Positions 25,042-34,079 are shown, numbered from the stretch's first letter. The stretch is 64,000 nt of DNA from Deltaproteobacteria bacterium (GCA_016183065.1 JACPFF010000016.1:1-64000), one strand, 5' to 3'. Numbers and translations: made by a program. Notes: a model not told the origin generated them from the letters alone.

Positions 25042-26406
25042 CTACAGTTGTTTGAGTGATTGGACCAATGTGTTCACGACCTCTTGTGCATCGCCATAGA
25101 CCATGCGGGTATTGTCCGCGAAGAAGAGCTCGTTTTCGATCCCCGCAAACCCTTTTCCCTTGCCGCGTTTGATGACGAGTACGTTTTTTGAATCATCGAC
25201 ATTGAGGATCGGCATGCCGTAGATCGGGCTTGCGGCATTCGTCCGCGCTGCCGGGTTGACGACGTCATTGGCCCCGATGACGAGCGAGACATCGGTCGTG
25301 GAAAATTCCGGGTTGACCTCTTCCAAATCGAACAACTGCTCATAATCGATGCCGGCCTCCGCCAGGAGCACATTCATATGTCCCGGCATCCGACCGGCCA
25401 CGGGATGGATGGCAAACTTGACCTTGATCCCGCGGTGTTCCAGTGCGGTCGTCAACTCTTTCACTTTGTGCTGCGCCTGTGCAACGGCCATGCCATAGCC
25501 CGGGGCAATGACCACTTTTTCGGCATAGGCCATGAGGATGGCAGCGTCCTCGATCTCCATGGCCTTCAGGCTCCCGTGGACCTCGCCCTGCGCGGCAGTG
25601 CTCTCTTGGCCAAAGGCCCCAAAGAGGACGTTGGCGATTGTCCGGTTCATGGCCTTAGCCATCAGGAGGGTGAGGAGGGTCCCGGCCGCACCGACGACCG
25701 TGCCTGCGACAATCAGTGCCGCGTTTCCGATCGCAAACCCTTCACAGGCCACCGCCAGGCCGGTCAGGGCGTTGTAGAGCGAGATGACGACCGGCATGTC
25801 GCCACCGCCGATCGGAAGCGTCATCAGCACGCCAAAGAGGAGCGCAAACAAGAAGAAGAGGCCGGTGAGGGCGGGACCGGGCGTCAGGATCAACCAGAGT
25901 CCGGCGAGGGCCGCGATTCCAAGACAGAGGAGATTGACCGGTTGTTGTGCGGCAAACACCGTCGGTCGACTCCCCATGATGCCCTGCAGTCGCGCAAACG
26001 CAATCAGGCTGCCGCTGAAGGCGACGGCCCCGATCAGGCCGCCACAGACGGCCAGGAGGACCATGCCGTTGTTGGAGAGACTGCCGGCAATGAGTTCCTG
26101 GGCGCCGATGGCGCCGGCGGCACCACCTCCCATGCCGTTGTAGATCGCAATCATCTGCGGCATGTCGGTCATGCTGACCCGTTTGGCGAAGATCCAGGCC
26201 ACGAGTGTTCCGGTGACCACGGCAATGATCATGAGGAAATAATTGTGCATTCCCGGCCAGAAGAACGTGATGATGACGGCGAGGAGCATGGCCCCGCCAG
26301 CCCAGCGGATGCCGCTCCGCGCGGAACGGGGCGAGCTCATCCGCTGCAGGCCGATGATGAAAAGGGCGGCGGTCAGGAAATAGGCAATCTGGATCAGATT
26401 ATTCAC
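25042..26406 (-). CDS. pntB: NAD(P) transhydrogenase beta subunit
   Basis: About 454 residues. The N-terminal half holds eight to nine membrane helices (LIQIAYFLTAALFIIGL onward). The C-terminal half is the NADP(H)-binding domain dIII with VIAPGYGMAVAQAQHKV, FAIHPVAGRMPGHMNVLLAE (20 residues) and GANDVVNPAA. It couples hydride transfer from NADH to NADP+ to proton movement. I prefer the GTG at 26406 (VNNLIQIAY), which has GGAG eight bases ahead and sits in GTGAATAA over the pntAB stop; GTG 26415 is the alternative. Confidence 0.93.
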   Translation of the reverse strand: MNNLIQIAYFLTAALFIIGLQRMSSPRSARSGIRWAGGAMLLAVIITFFWPGMHNYFLMIIAVVTGTLVAWIFAKRVSMTDMPQMIAIYNGMGGGAAGAIGAQELIAGSLSNNGMVLLAVCGGLIGAVAFSGSLIAFARLQGIMGSRPTVFAAQQPVNLLCLGIAALAGLWLILTPGPALTGLFFLFALLFGVLMTLPIGGGDMPVVISLYNALTGLAVACEGFAIGNAALIVAGTVVGAAGTLLTLLMAKAMNRTIANVLFGAFGQESTAAQGEVHGSLKAMEIEDAAILMAYAEKVVIAPGYGMAVAQAQHKVKELTTALEHRGIKVKFAIHPVAGRMPGHMNVLLAEAGIDYEQLFDLEEVNPEFSTTDVSLVIGANDVVNPAARTNAASPIYGMPILNVDDSKNVLVIKRGKGKGFAGIENELFFADNTRMVYGDAQEVVNTLVQSLKQL

Positions 26407-26704
26407 GTGGGGCACTCCGGAGCTTTTTCTGTTCGAACATTTCGAGCATCCGTTCGGTCACGGCATACCCCCCCGCGGCATTGGCTGCACCGAGGAGGAC
26501 GGCAATAAATCCGATGAGCTGTTCAATGAACGTCTCGGCGTGGCCGAGGGCCACCATGGCACCGACCACGACAATCCCGTGGATAAAGTTCGAGCCGGAC
26601 ATGAGCGGGGTGTGCAATATCACCGGGACACGTCGGATGACTTCGTAGCCGGTCAACGCGGCGAGGAGGATAATATAGAGGGCGGCCCAGATGGATCCGG
26701 TCAT
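26399..26704 (-). CDS. pntAB: NAD(P) transhydrogenase alpha subunit, membrane part
   Basis: 101 residues with three hydrophobic helices and the family motifs HTPLMSGSNFIHGIVVVGA (19 residues) and GFIAVLLGAANAAGGYAV. This is the split form, in which the membrane part of the alpha subunit is a separate polypeptide. Its start overlaps the pntAA stop (ATGA) and its stop overlaps the pntB start, so the three are a tight operon. Confidence 0.93.
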   Translation of the reverse strand: MTGSIWAALYIILLAALTGYEVIRRVPVILHTPLMSGSNFIHGIVVVGAMVALGHAETFIEQLIGFIAVLLGAANAAGGYAVTERMLEMFEQKKLRSAPRE

Positions 26705-27840
26705 TGCGGCGCTCCTTCCATCTGCTCTCGCGTCGGTTCGTGGCGAATCGTGCCGTCGCGCACCAATAACGCGCCGGCGATGATTTCATCGTTCCAGTCG
26801 GGGTCCAGAGACGTCCCCTCGCGGGTGAGGAGGCAATAAAAATTGAGGCAATTTTTGGCATACATTTCACTTGCCTGGCCGGGAAGGGTACTGGCGATGT
26901 TTCTCGGTCCGGCAATAGTCACGCCGTGATGCAGGGTCACGCTACCGGCCGTGGTGCAGGCGCAATTGCCGCCACTCTCCGCGGCGAGGTCGACAATCAC
27001 CGCGCCGGGCCGCATCTGTTCCACCGTCGTGCGATCGATCAGCCGCGGGGCCGGACGGCCGGGAATCTGCGCCGTGGTAATGACGACATCGGCCTTGGCG
27101 ACGTGCTCTGCGACCACCTGCTCCTCCTGCGCGCGTTCCTCTGCCGTCAGTGCGCGTGCGTATCCGCCGGTCGTGGCCGCATCAATGGGGAGGCCGATGA
27201 ATCGTGCACCGAGCGATTCGACCTCCTCTTTGGCCGCACGACGGACGTCGTAGGCCTCGACCAAGGCACCAAGACGCCGCGCGGTGGCACTGGCCTGGAG
27301 GCCGGCCACCCCTGCGCCGAGGATGAGGACCTTGGCCGGGCGAATCGTCCCGGCCGCCGTGGTGAGCATGGGGAAGAAGACGCCGCTGAGCTGTGCGGCA
27401 AGGAGCGTGGCCTTGTATCCCGCAATCGTTGCCTGCGACGAGAGGACGTCCATGGTCTGGGCCCGCGTGACCCGCGGGATCAGCTCCATGCCAAACGCGG
27501 TGAGGTGCTGTGCGCAGAGCTGTCGCACGCGATCAGGCGACTGATGCGGGAGCATCAGCCCCATCACCATGCTGTTCGGGCGCATGGCGGCAATGACATC
27601 CGCCGCCGGCGGCTGCACGGTCCAGAGGATCGCGCTCTCGGTGAGCACCGTCTGTCGGTCCGTGATGATCGCCGACCGATGCTGGAAGGCGGCATCATCA
27701 AAAAATGCGCCACGACCGGCACCTGCCTCGACAAACACTCTGCCGCCCAGTGTGGCGAGACGACCGGCAATGTCCGGTGTCATGGCAATCCGCCGTTCAT
27801 CTGCCGCTATTTCAGTGATGACACCTACATGAATCGCCAT
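26701..27840 (-). CDS. pntAA: NAD(P) transhydrogenase alpha subunit, NAD(H)-binding part
   Basis: 379 residues from ATG 27840 (MAIHVGVITEIAADERR), preceded by GGAG at eight bases. It is the AlaDH/PNT family, with KVLILGAGVAGLQASATARR as the nucleotide fold, the RQD-like region and DLAAESGGNC. It binds NADH in the transhydrogenase. A longer ORF start 12 codons upstream (at 27876) would reach into element R3 and lacks a ribosome site. Promoter and leader must lie in or near R3. Confidence 0.93.
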   Translation of the reverse strand: MAIHVGVITEIAADERRIAMTPDIAGRLATLGGRVFVEAGAGRGAFFDDAAFQHRSAIITDRQTVLTESAILWTVQPPAADVIAAMRPNSMVMGLMLPHQSPDRVRQLCAQHLTAFGMELIPRVTRAQTMDVLSSQATIAGYKATLLAAQLSGVFFPMLTTAAGTIRPAKVLILGAGVAGLQASATARRLGALVEAYDVRRAAKEEVESLGARFIGLPIDAATTGGYARALTAEERAQEEQVVAEHVAKADVVITTAQIPGRPAPRLIDRTTVEQMRPGAVIVDLAAESGGNCACTTAGSVTLHHGVTIAGPRNIASTLPGQASEMYAKNCLNFYCLLTREGTSLDPDWNDEIIAGALLVRDGTIRHEPTREQMEGAPQ

Positions 27841-27859
27841 TGTTACGACTCCGTCCCTA

Positions 27860-28078
27860 CTATTACAGGGGCTCACGTCGCCCCCCCAACGGGCAAAGCC
27901 CGTTGGGTCCCCCCCTCAGCGCCGCGGTGCGGCTGCTTCAAATACAGGGGCTCACGTCCCCTCCGGCTCCGCCTGCGGGTACTTCCTCGTCCACCCGCTT
28001 CGCTGGGTCCCCGGACTCGGTCGTCGCCACACCGTCCCCCATCGCGCGCGCGGGGCGCGCTGGGCCGTGGGGCTCCAC
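27860..28078 (+). repeat. Modular hairpin element R3 (A, then B, then D)
   Basis: Left end CTATTACAGGGGCTCACG. A variant A cassette follows (CCAACGGGCAAAGCCCGTTGG, where both arms of the stem have changed together). An internal second left end (ACAGGGGCTCACG, near 27945) introduces cassette B (GGGTACTTCCTCGTCCACCC and on) and cassette D (GCGCGCGGGGCGCGC). The right end is GGGGCTCCAC. It fills the divergent intergenic space between pntAA and apbE. The internal left end suggests one element landed in or joined another. Confidence 0.88.
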
Positions 28079-28174
28079 TACCGCAAGGCGCGGTAATTGT
28101 CTAATGACCGAAATTAGCTCCCCAGATGATCTGCATCATAGAGCGTTCCGTCAAGGGAATGTTAAGATTTTTGG
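28079..28174 (+). promoter_or_regulatory. Leader of the apbE-rnf operon
   Basis: This 96 bp stretch lies between R3 and apbE. It begins with a small hairpin (ACCGC AAGGC GCGGT). No convincing sigma-70 or sigma-54 pair is visible. The operon promoter probably lies here or within R3. Confidence 0.3.
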
Positions 28175-29194
28175 ATGGTCCGATCTCCATCCGCTTCGCT
28201 CAATCGGCGCCAGTTTCTCCATCTCCTCACCGCCGGCGTTGGGGCAACGCTCTGTATTGGGACCGGGCTCTATCGGTGGCACCGGATCGGTCGATGGCAT
28301 GCCGTGACGCGTTCCCGCGTCATGCTCGGCACCATGATTTCGATGACCGTGCACCATCAAGATCTCCGGGGAGCACACGCGGCCCTCGATGCCGCCTTTG
28401 ACGCCATGGCGGCCGTGGACCGGTGCATGAGCATCCACCGGGCCGACAGTGATCTCTCGCGGGTCAATGCCGCGGCAGGCCGGTTGGCAGTGCCTGTGGC
28501 CCCGGCCCTCTGTGAGGTCGTCATGGAGGCGCAGCGACTGACGCAATTGACCGATGGGGCCTATGACCCGACCTGTCTCCCGCTCTTGCGCCTCTATGGT
28601 TTTTATCGTGACGGCTCGTCCGTACGCCACCTGCCGACCGAGCGACACATTGCCGCGCTCCTCGAACGCATTGGTGCACACCATATCGTCATCGATACCA
28701 CGCAACAGACCATCGGCCTGTTGCGTGCCGGTGCCGCCATCGATCTCGGGTCGATCGGCAAGGGCTACGCAGTCGATCGTGCGGCAGCGGCCTTGCGTCG
28801 TGGTGGTATTGCGCATGCACTGATCGACGCTGGCGGGAATATCCTCGCGATGGGTGCGCCGCAGCTCGATGGAGAGACCGAGGCCGGGTGGCGTGTCGGC
28901 ATCCGGAATCCCGCTGGAACGGCAGCAGCCCCCTATTTTTCGACGATCACGTTGCGGGATGAAGCCGTGGCAACGAGCGGCAACTACGAGCATGCGGTCT
29001 GGTTGGACGGCCGTCGCATTGGCCATCTCTTTGACGCGACAACAGGCCATCCGGTGGAGCGCGGGGTCAGCGCCACGGTGGTGGCGGCATCCGCGACACT
29101 GGCCGATGGGCTCAGTTCCAGCGCTTTTCTCCTCTGGTCACGGGCGGAAGCCGCTCTCGGATCGTGTGCGAAGGAGATCCTCCTCTACGGATAA
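28175..29194 (+). CDS. apbE: FAD:protein FMN transferase
   Basis: 339 residues with a twin-arginine-like signal (LNRRQFLHLLTAGVGATL), so it acts outside the cytoplasm. ApbE landmarks are CMSIHRADSDLSRVNA, DGAYDPTCLPLLRLYGFY, DLGSIGKGYAVDRAA, DAGGNILAMG and the C-terminal HLFDATTGHPV. The enzyme attaches FMN covalently to Ser/Thr of RnfG and RnfD, which follow in the same operon (rnfC starts four bases after its stop). This gives it a clear target. The ATG lacks a strong ribosome site. Confidence 0.93.
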   Translation: MVRSPSASLNRRQFLHLLTAGVGATLCIGTGLYRWHRIGRWHAVTRSRVMLGTMISMTVHHQDLRGAHAALDAAFDAMAAVDRCMSIHRADSDLSRVNAAAGRLAVPVAPALCEVVMEAQRLTQLTDGAYDPTCLPLLRLYGFYRDGSSVRHLPTERHIAALLERIGAHHIVIDTTQQTIGLLRAGAAIDLGSIGKGYAVDRAAAALRRGGIAHALIDAGGNILAMGAPQLDGETEAGWRVGIRNPAGTAAAPYFSTITLRDEAVATSGNYEHAVWLDGRRIGHLFDATTGHPVERGVSATVVAASATLADGLSSSAFLLWSRAEAALGSCAKEILLYG

Positions 29195-29198
29195 TCCT

Positions 29199-30581
29199 AT
29201 GTGGCGACGACAGCGACCACGCGGCGCACCGCGCACGTTCTTGCGCGGCGGCGTCCATATGGACGATCGGAAGGCCGCCACGGCGGTGTTGCCGATCGAA
29301 CGTTTTGTCCCCGGCCGCGTGGTGATGCCGTTGTCCCAGCATTTGGGCGCGCCGGCGCGGGCCACGGTCAAGCGGAAGGCGGTGGTGACGCGCGGCGATT
29401 GCATTGGCGAGACCGGTCCGGATGGCGCACCGATCCATGCCTCGGTGAGCGGGACGGTCAAGCGGGTGGCCCTGCTGCCGCATCCGACCGCAGTGGAAGG
29501 GGAGGCGGTGGAGATTGAAGTCGACCCGTCGATCCAGGAGCCCCAGTGGGAAGAGCGTTATGGTTGGCAGCACCTCCCGCGTGCACTCATTGTGGAACGG
29601 GTTCAGGCCGCGGGGATCGTCGGCCTCGGCGGAGCGGCGTTTCCGACACACCGGAAATTGCGGATTCCGCCAGAGATCACCATCGATACCGTGATCATCA
29701 ACGGCGCCGAGTGCGAGCCCTATCTGACGAGTGACCACCGGGTGATGCTCGAAACGCCTGCAGAGGTCCTCTGGGGTGCGGTCATCATGGCGCAGGCCGT
29801 GGGGGCATGGCAGGTGGTGATTGGCCTCGAGACCAACAAAGACGATGCCGCACAGCGGTTGCGCGAGGCCGCACAGCAGTGTCAATGCCACTGGCCCGTC
29901 CACATTGCACTGTGCGAGACGCGGTACCCGCAGGGTTCGGAAAAACAACTCATTGAGGCGCTCGTGGGCCGCGCGGTGCCGCCGGGGAAACTCCCGATGC
30001 ATGTCGGTGTGGTGGTGCAGAATGTGGCAACCGCCGTGGCATGTTATCATGCCGTGCGATATGAGCGGCCCCTGCTCGATCGCGTCATCACGGTGACCGG
30101 TGGCGGGATTGTGACACCGAAGAACCTCTCCGTCCCGATCGGCACACTGGTCGACGACATCGTTGCTGCCTGTGGCGGGATGCACAAACGGACCGCCAAG
30201 GTCATTGCCGGTGGGCCGATGATGGGTCGCGCATTGGGCCGGCTCGATCTGCCGGTCATCAAGGGGACAGGAGGGCTCCTGTTTTTGCGGACCGATGAAG
30301 TGCGGCCCGACTGTTATGGCCCGTGCATTTCGTGCGGAAAGTGCCTTGACGTCTGTCCGCTCGGATTGGAACCGAATCAGATCTCCGTCTACACCGAGGC
30401 GGGGCGCGCGCTCGAGACAGAATCGTACGGCGTGCAGTCCTGCTTTGAGTGTGGCTGCTGTTCCTATGTCTGCCCGGCGCAGCGCCCGTTGGTCCAATTC
30501 ATCCAGATCGCGAAATCGGCCTTTCAGCGGGGGACCGCGCTTGGCATTGCCGTTCGACCCGGGGCGGGGTGCCATGACTGA
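29199..30581 (+). CDS. rnfC: Rnf complex subunit C
   Basis: 460 residues from ATG 29199 (MWRRQRPRGAPRTFL). It has an N-terminal barrel-sandwich segment, the NADH/FMN-binding region with GLGGAAFPTHRKL and NGAECEPYLTSDHR, and two cluster motifs at the C-terminus, CISCGKCLDVCP and CFECGCCSYVCP. RnfC is the cytoplasmic NADH-binding subunit of the ferredoxin:NAD+ oxidoreductase. Its stop overlaps the rnfD start by eight bases. The frame is open upstream as a shadow of apbE and that extension was discarded. Confidence 0.93.
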   Translation: MWRRQRPRGAPRTFLRGGVHMDDRKAATAVLPIERFVPGRVVMPLSQHLGAPARATVKRKAVVTRGDCIGETGPDGAPIHASVSGTVKRVALLPHPTAVEGEAVEIEVDPSIQEPQWEERYGWQHLPRALIVERVQAAGIVGLGGAAFPTHRKLRIPPEITIDTVIINGAECEPYLTSDHRVMLETPAEVLWGAVIMAQAVGAWQVVIGLETNKDDAAQRLREAAQQCQCHWPVHIALCETRYPQGSEKQLIEALVGRAVPPGKLPMHVGVVVQNVATAVACYHAVRYERPLLDRVITVTGGGIVTPKNLSVPIGTLVDDIVAACGGMHKRTAKVIAGGPMMGRALGRLDLPVIKGTGGLLFLRTDEVRPDCYGPCISCGKCLDVCPLGLEPNQISVYTEAGRALETESYGVQSCFECGCCSYVCPAQRPLVQFIQIAKSAFQRGTALGIAVRPGAGCHD

Positions 30582-31560
30582 TCCATTGCCACCACGCTTG
30601 GTGTTGTCGCCGGGTCCGCATCTTCGCGCGGAGATGACGACGCAACAGATCATGTGGTGGGTGAGCGGGGCCCTGGCACCGGTCTATCTGTGGGCGGTCG
30701 CCATTTACGGCTTGCGCGTCATCGTGCTCCTGGTGAGCGGGATCGGCGGTGCCGTGGCGGGTGAGTGGCTCGTCAACCGGTTGCGATCGCAGGCCCAGAC
30801 GCTCTCCGATGGCAGTGCGGTGCTCACGGGTCTCCTCCTGGTCGGCACGATCTCTCCGGGTCTCCCGGCGTGGATGCCGGCCGTGGGGGGCTTTCTGGGT
30901 CTCGTGTGCGCCAAGATGCTCTTTGGGGGGCTCGGATATAATATTTTCAACCCCGCGCTCGTCGGTCGCGCGATCATGATGGCCACGTTTCCTGTGGCCA
31001 TGACGACGACCTGGCTGACGCCACGGCTTGGCGCTTTCATGGGGACCGATGCCGTGACGCAGGCGAGTCCGCTGGGGATCATGAAATTGGAGGGGCTGGC
31101 AAAAGCCACGGAGATCTTGGGAATGGGACCGGAATATTACTGGCATCTCCTCGTCGGTCTCCGCGTGGGGTCCGTTGGTGAGGTCTCCGTCGTATTGATG
31201 CTGCTCGGGGCGGGCGTGCTCCTCTGGAAACGGATTATCAAATGGTATATCCCGCTCTCGGTGCTTGCCGGATTGCTCCTCATCGCGCTCTGCTCCGGTA
31301 TCCCGTTGTTTCACCTGCTCACGGGAGGTCTCTGGTTCGGCGCCTTTTTCATGGCCACCGATTATGTCACGGCACCGATGATGCCAAAAGGACAGATCAT
31401 CTTTGGGCTCGGGATTGGCGTGCTCACCGGCGTGATCCGCATCTGGGGCGGATATCCGGAAGGAATCTGTTACGCGATTCTCATGGTGAATGCGGTCACG
31501 CCCGCACTGAATCACTGGTTTCGGCCACGGCGGCCGCACTGGGAAGGAGCGCCATCATGA
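30574..31560 (+). CDS. rnfD: Rnf complex subunit D
   Basis: 328 residues starting MTDPLPPRLVLSPGPHLR at ATG 30574. It is a polytopic membrane protein with the family segments LVNRLRSQAQTLSDGSAVLTG (key part TLSDGSAVLTG), YNIFNPALVGRA and FMATDYVTAPMMPKGQ. The covalent flavin site, usually SGAT or TxAT near residue 160, here reads DAVTQASPLG: Ser replaces the acceptor Thr and Gln the preceding Gly/Ser. It lies between rnfC and rnfG with overlaps at both ends. Confidence 0.93.
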   Translation: MTDPLPPRLVLSPGPHLRAEMTTQQIMWWVSGALAPVYLWAVAIYGLRVIVLLVSGIGGAVAGEWLVNRLRSQAQTLSDGSAVLTGLLLVGTISPGLPAWMPAVGGFLGLVCAKMLFGGLGYNIFNPALVGRAIMMATFPVAMTTTWLTPRLGAFMGTDAVTQASPLGIMKLEGLAKATEILGMGPEYYWHLLVGLRVGSVGEVSVVLMLLGAGVLLWKRIIKWYIPLSVLAGLLLIALCSGIPLFHLLTGGLWFGAFFMATDYVTAPMMPKGQIIFGLGIGVLTGVIRIWGGYPEGICYAILMVNAVTPALNHWFRPRRPHWEGAPS

Positions 31561-32594
31561 CGACACCGCCCGCGGTGACCTGGCGGGAGATGTGGCGCAT
31601 TACGCTGTCGCTGGCCGTGACCTGCGTGATTGCCGGTAGCGTGTTGGGGCTCTGTTTTACGCTGACCGAACCGACGATCCAGTCTCATCATCTCGAGGAA
31701 GAGGCCCGGATGGTCCGTCAGCTCCTCGACCTCGATGCGACCGCGTCCATCGTGCAGGTGCGACGGTACGTCGAAGAGGGGACGTCGCCACGGGTGGGCT
31801 ATCTCCTCCCTGACGGGTATCATCGCTACGATCTCGAGGGGCGACCAGTCGATGCCACCGCGCGGCCGGAGACATTGGCCACTGCCAGTGTGGCGGACCT
31901 GGATCAGTGGATTGCGTTGACCTTTCCGGGGACGCATGCGGTCGGGCGTTTTTTTGCTGGCTACCATGCCGACGGGGCATTGGCCGGTTATGTCACCGAG
32001 GCGTCCCAATACGGCTTCAAGAGTCATATCCGGTTTTTTGTCGCCCTCACGCCCGCATTGGCCATTCGTGGTGTGGAAGTGATTGCCCATGAGGAGGATC
32101 CGGGATTGGGTGCAGAGATGACGAAGCCGTTCTTCAAACACCAATTTGCCGGTCGTTCACGGGAATCCCTGGCCCGGCTTGCGGTCACGAAGGATCCCCT
32201 CCCATCGGCACGTCGTGCGGTTGTTGTCGCGCGTGAGGGGATTCCGTATGCCGCGTGGCAGGCCGCCTATGGCGCCGCGCTCGGAGCACTCGACCGGCAA
32301 CCGATCTATGCCGTGACCGGGGCCACGATCAGCAGTCGGGCACTGACCGATGGGGTGAAGCAGGCGGTGGCGCATCTCCACCATCGTCTGCAGGTGGTGC
32401 ACATGACTGCTATTGGAGGGGCTCACGTACCCTTCGGCTCCGCCTGCGGGTACTTCCTCGTCCACCCAGCTTCGCTGGGTCCCCGGACTCGGTCGTCGCC
32501 ACTGACCCCCCAACGGGCAAAGCCGCTGGAGCCTCCCCCTCAGCGCCGCTGTGCGGCTGGGCCGTGGGGCCCCACGGAGGTGTCCGATGAGTAA
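31557..32594 (+). CDS. rnfG: Rnf complex subunit G, with repeat-encoded C-terminal tail
   Basis: 345 residues. One N-terminal membrane helix (ITLSLAVTCVIAGSVLGLCF) precedes the periplasmic FMN domain with the flavinylation motif AVTGATISSRALTDG near residue 254. After QVVHMTA the frame enters element R4 for 55 codons (HVPFGSACGYFLVHPASLG and on) and leaves it in the same frame to end TEVSDE. Removing R4 leaves a normal end, HMTAEVSDE. The tail is proline- and arginine-rich, lies beyond the FMN domain and would be periplasmic. ATG 31557 overlaps the rnfD stop; rnfE starts inside its last codons. Confidence 0.92.
   Translation: MTTPPAVTWREMWRITLSLAVTCVIAGSVLGLCFTLTEPTIQSHHLEEEARMVRQLLDLDATASIVQVRRYVEEGTSPRVGYLLPDGYHRYDLEGRPVDATARPETLATASVADLDQWIALTFPGTHAVGRFFAGYHADGALAGYVTEASQYGFKSHIRFFVALTPALAIRGVEVIAHEEDPGLGAEMTKPFFKHQFAGRSRESLARLAVTKDPLPSARRAVVVAREGIPYAAWQAAYGAALGALDRQPIYAVTGATISSRALTDGVKQAVAHLHHRLQVVHMTAIGGAHVPFGSACGYFLVHPASLGPRTRSSPLTPQRAKPLEPPPQRRCAAGPWGPTEVSDE
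32410..32575 (+). repeat. Modular hairpin element R4 (B plus A) inside rnfG
   Basis: Left end CTATTGGAGGGGCTCACG, cassette B (GTACCCTTCGG facing GGGTAC, and ACCCAGCTTCGCTGGGT), the ACTCGGTCGTCGCCACTG joint, the 3' half of cassette A and right end GGGGCCCCAC. By the excision rule it is 165 bp, exactly 55 codons, and the rnfG frame is open through it. One arm of the A stem is mutated (AACGGGCAAAGCCGCTGGAG), unlike other copies. Confidence 0.9.
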
Positions 32595-33246
32595 CGCGCC
32601 GGCGACCGCACCGCGTCAGATGCCAGCGCCTCCGACACGGACGTTGTTGTGGCGCGGATTTTTTGCCGAGAATCCGGTCTTCCGGCTGGCGTTGTCGCTC
32701 TGCCCCGCGGTGGCGGTCACGAATTCGGTGAAAAATGGGCTGATGATGGGCGGGGCTGTCTTGGCCGTGCAGGTCCTCTCCAGCATGACGGTCGCCTTGA
32801 CACGCGCCGGGATCCACGACAAGGTCCGGATCCCGATTTACACCATCATCATTGCTGTGTGGGTGAGCGTCATCGACATGCTCTGTGCGGCGGTGGCGCC
32901 GGTGGTCTACGCCGAGATCGGGCTCTACATCAAACTGATTGTCGCCTTTGCGATCATTATCTCCCGTCTCGAGGTCTTTGCCTCAAAATATTCACTCATC
33001 CCCTCGACCATGGATGGTGTCGGGATGGGGCTCGGCTTTACCTTTGCCATGGTCCTCATCGGTGCCTTACGCGAGGTGCTGGGGAATGGTTCGGTGTGGG
33101 GTATCCCCCTGGTCGATGCACAACCGTTTTTGCTGCTGATCCTCCCTGCCGGGGGATTTTTTACGATCGGGCTCCTCATGGCCGCGATGAACTGGATTGA
33201 TGTGAGACGGGGAAATCCCCTCTCAACCGGAGGAGGCTGCCATTGA
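32587..33246 (+). CDS. rnfE: Rnf complex subunit E
   Basis: 219 residues starting at ATG 32587 in GATGAGTAA over the rnfG stop. It has six hydrophobic helices with the RnfA/E family signatures NPVFRLALSLCPAVAVTNS (19 residues) and FASKYSLIPSTMDGVGMG, and a conserved Cys in the half-helix (DMLCAAV, LSLCP) of the type that holds the intramembrane [2Fe-2S] cluster shared by RnfA and RnfE. It ends in GGGCH just before rnfA. Confidence 0.93.
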   Translation: MSNAPATAPRQMPAPPTRTLLWRGFFAENPVFRLALSLCPAVAVTNSVKNGLMMGGAVLAVQVLSSMTVALTRAGIHDKVRIPIYTIIIAVWVSVIDMLCAAVAPVVYAEIGLYIKLIVAFAIIISRLEVFASKYSLIPSTMDGVGMGLGFTFAMVLIGALREVLGNGSVWGIPLVDAQPFLLLILPAGGFFTIGLLMAAMNWIDVRRGNPLSTGGGCH

Positions 33247-34079
33247 GTAGATCAGGGGCCGTGATCGATGCGCATCATCTGGAGGTAACGCTAGTCGGGC
33301 CCGGACTGCCGTCCGTGGCCGACTTGCGATTGACGACCACCGGTGATCCCGACATTCCGCTGGAGATCGCCGAGGTCCTCTTTGCGCCGGAGAAAACGAA
33401 TACGGTCATCGTGACCACGGCGACGACCCTCGATACGAAGGGGAGTTACCAACTGTTTCACCAGGCGACCGGTCAATGGTATGCCATTGCCCCGTCGCTC
33501 ATCGGCATTGTCATTTCACTCCTCCTTGCTGCGGCCTTGGTGCAGAATTTCGTCTTCACGCGGTATCTCGGGCTCTGTGTCTTTTTCGGGGTCAGTCGCA
33601 AACGGGACACCGCGATCGGTATGGGCGTTACCTTCACGATTGTCGGTTTCTGTTCCGGACTGCTGGCCTGGGTTCTTGACCGGTATGTCCTGCGACCACT
33701 CTCCCTCCATTTTCTCGAGATCATCGTCTTCATTGGGGTCGTGGCGTGTCTGGTACAGATGACCGACACGATCATGAAGAAACTGCATCGCACTCTGCAC
33801 AAAAAATTCGGGATCTACGTCGTCTTGATCACGACCAATTGTATTATTCTGGCTGTGCCGCTCCTCAACGCCATGAATGCATCGGGCTTTTGGGAGTCGC
33901 TCGCCCTGGCGCTTGGATCAGGCCTTGGTTTTGCCTTGGCGCTTTTTCTCATGAGTTGCGCGCGGGAGCGCGCCGATCTGGCGCCGGTGCCGCTCATTTT
34001 TCGCGGGCTGCCGATTGCCTTTATCCTTGCGGGACTCTTTGCGCTGGCGTTTCTGGGGTTTTCAGGATTGCAGGTGTAA
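33243..34079 (+). CDS. rnfA: Rnf complex subunit A with an extra N-terminal domain
   Basis: 278 residues. RnfA is normally about 190. The membrane part begins near residue 83 (LIGIVISLLLAAALVQNFVF) with the family motifs FTRYLGLCVFFGVSRK and TTNCIILAVPLLN. The first 80 or so residues (VIDAHHLEVTLVGPGLPSV through GSYQLFHQATGQWY) form a soluble strand-rich segment I do not recognise. The start is TTG 33243, overlapping the rnfE stop (TTGA) and six bases after GGAGGAGG. The only in-frame initiator candidates close to the membrane part lack a comparable ribosome site, so the extension is probably translated. Confidence 0.9.
   Translation: MSRSGAVIDAHHLEVTLVGPGLPSVADLRLTTTGDPDIPLEIAEVLFAPEKTNTVIVTTATTLDTKGSYQLFHQATGQWYAIAPSLIGIVISLLLAAALVQNFVFTRYLGLCVFFGVSRKRDTAIGMGVTFTIVGFCSGLLAWVLDRYVLRPLSLHFLEIIVFIGVVACLVQMTDTIMKKLHRTLHKKFGIYVVLITTNCIILAVPLLNAMNASGFWESLALALGSGLGFALALFLMSCARERADLAPVPLIFRGLPIAFILAGLFALAFLGFSGLQV

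Noticed and set aside
27860-28078. R elements as a CRISPR array or tandem repeat
   Set aside because: Copies are dispersed singly, with no regular spacers and no cas genes in the window.
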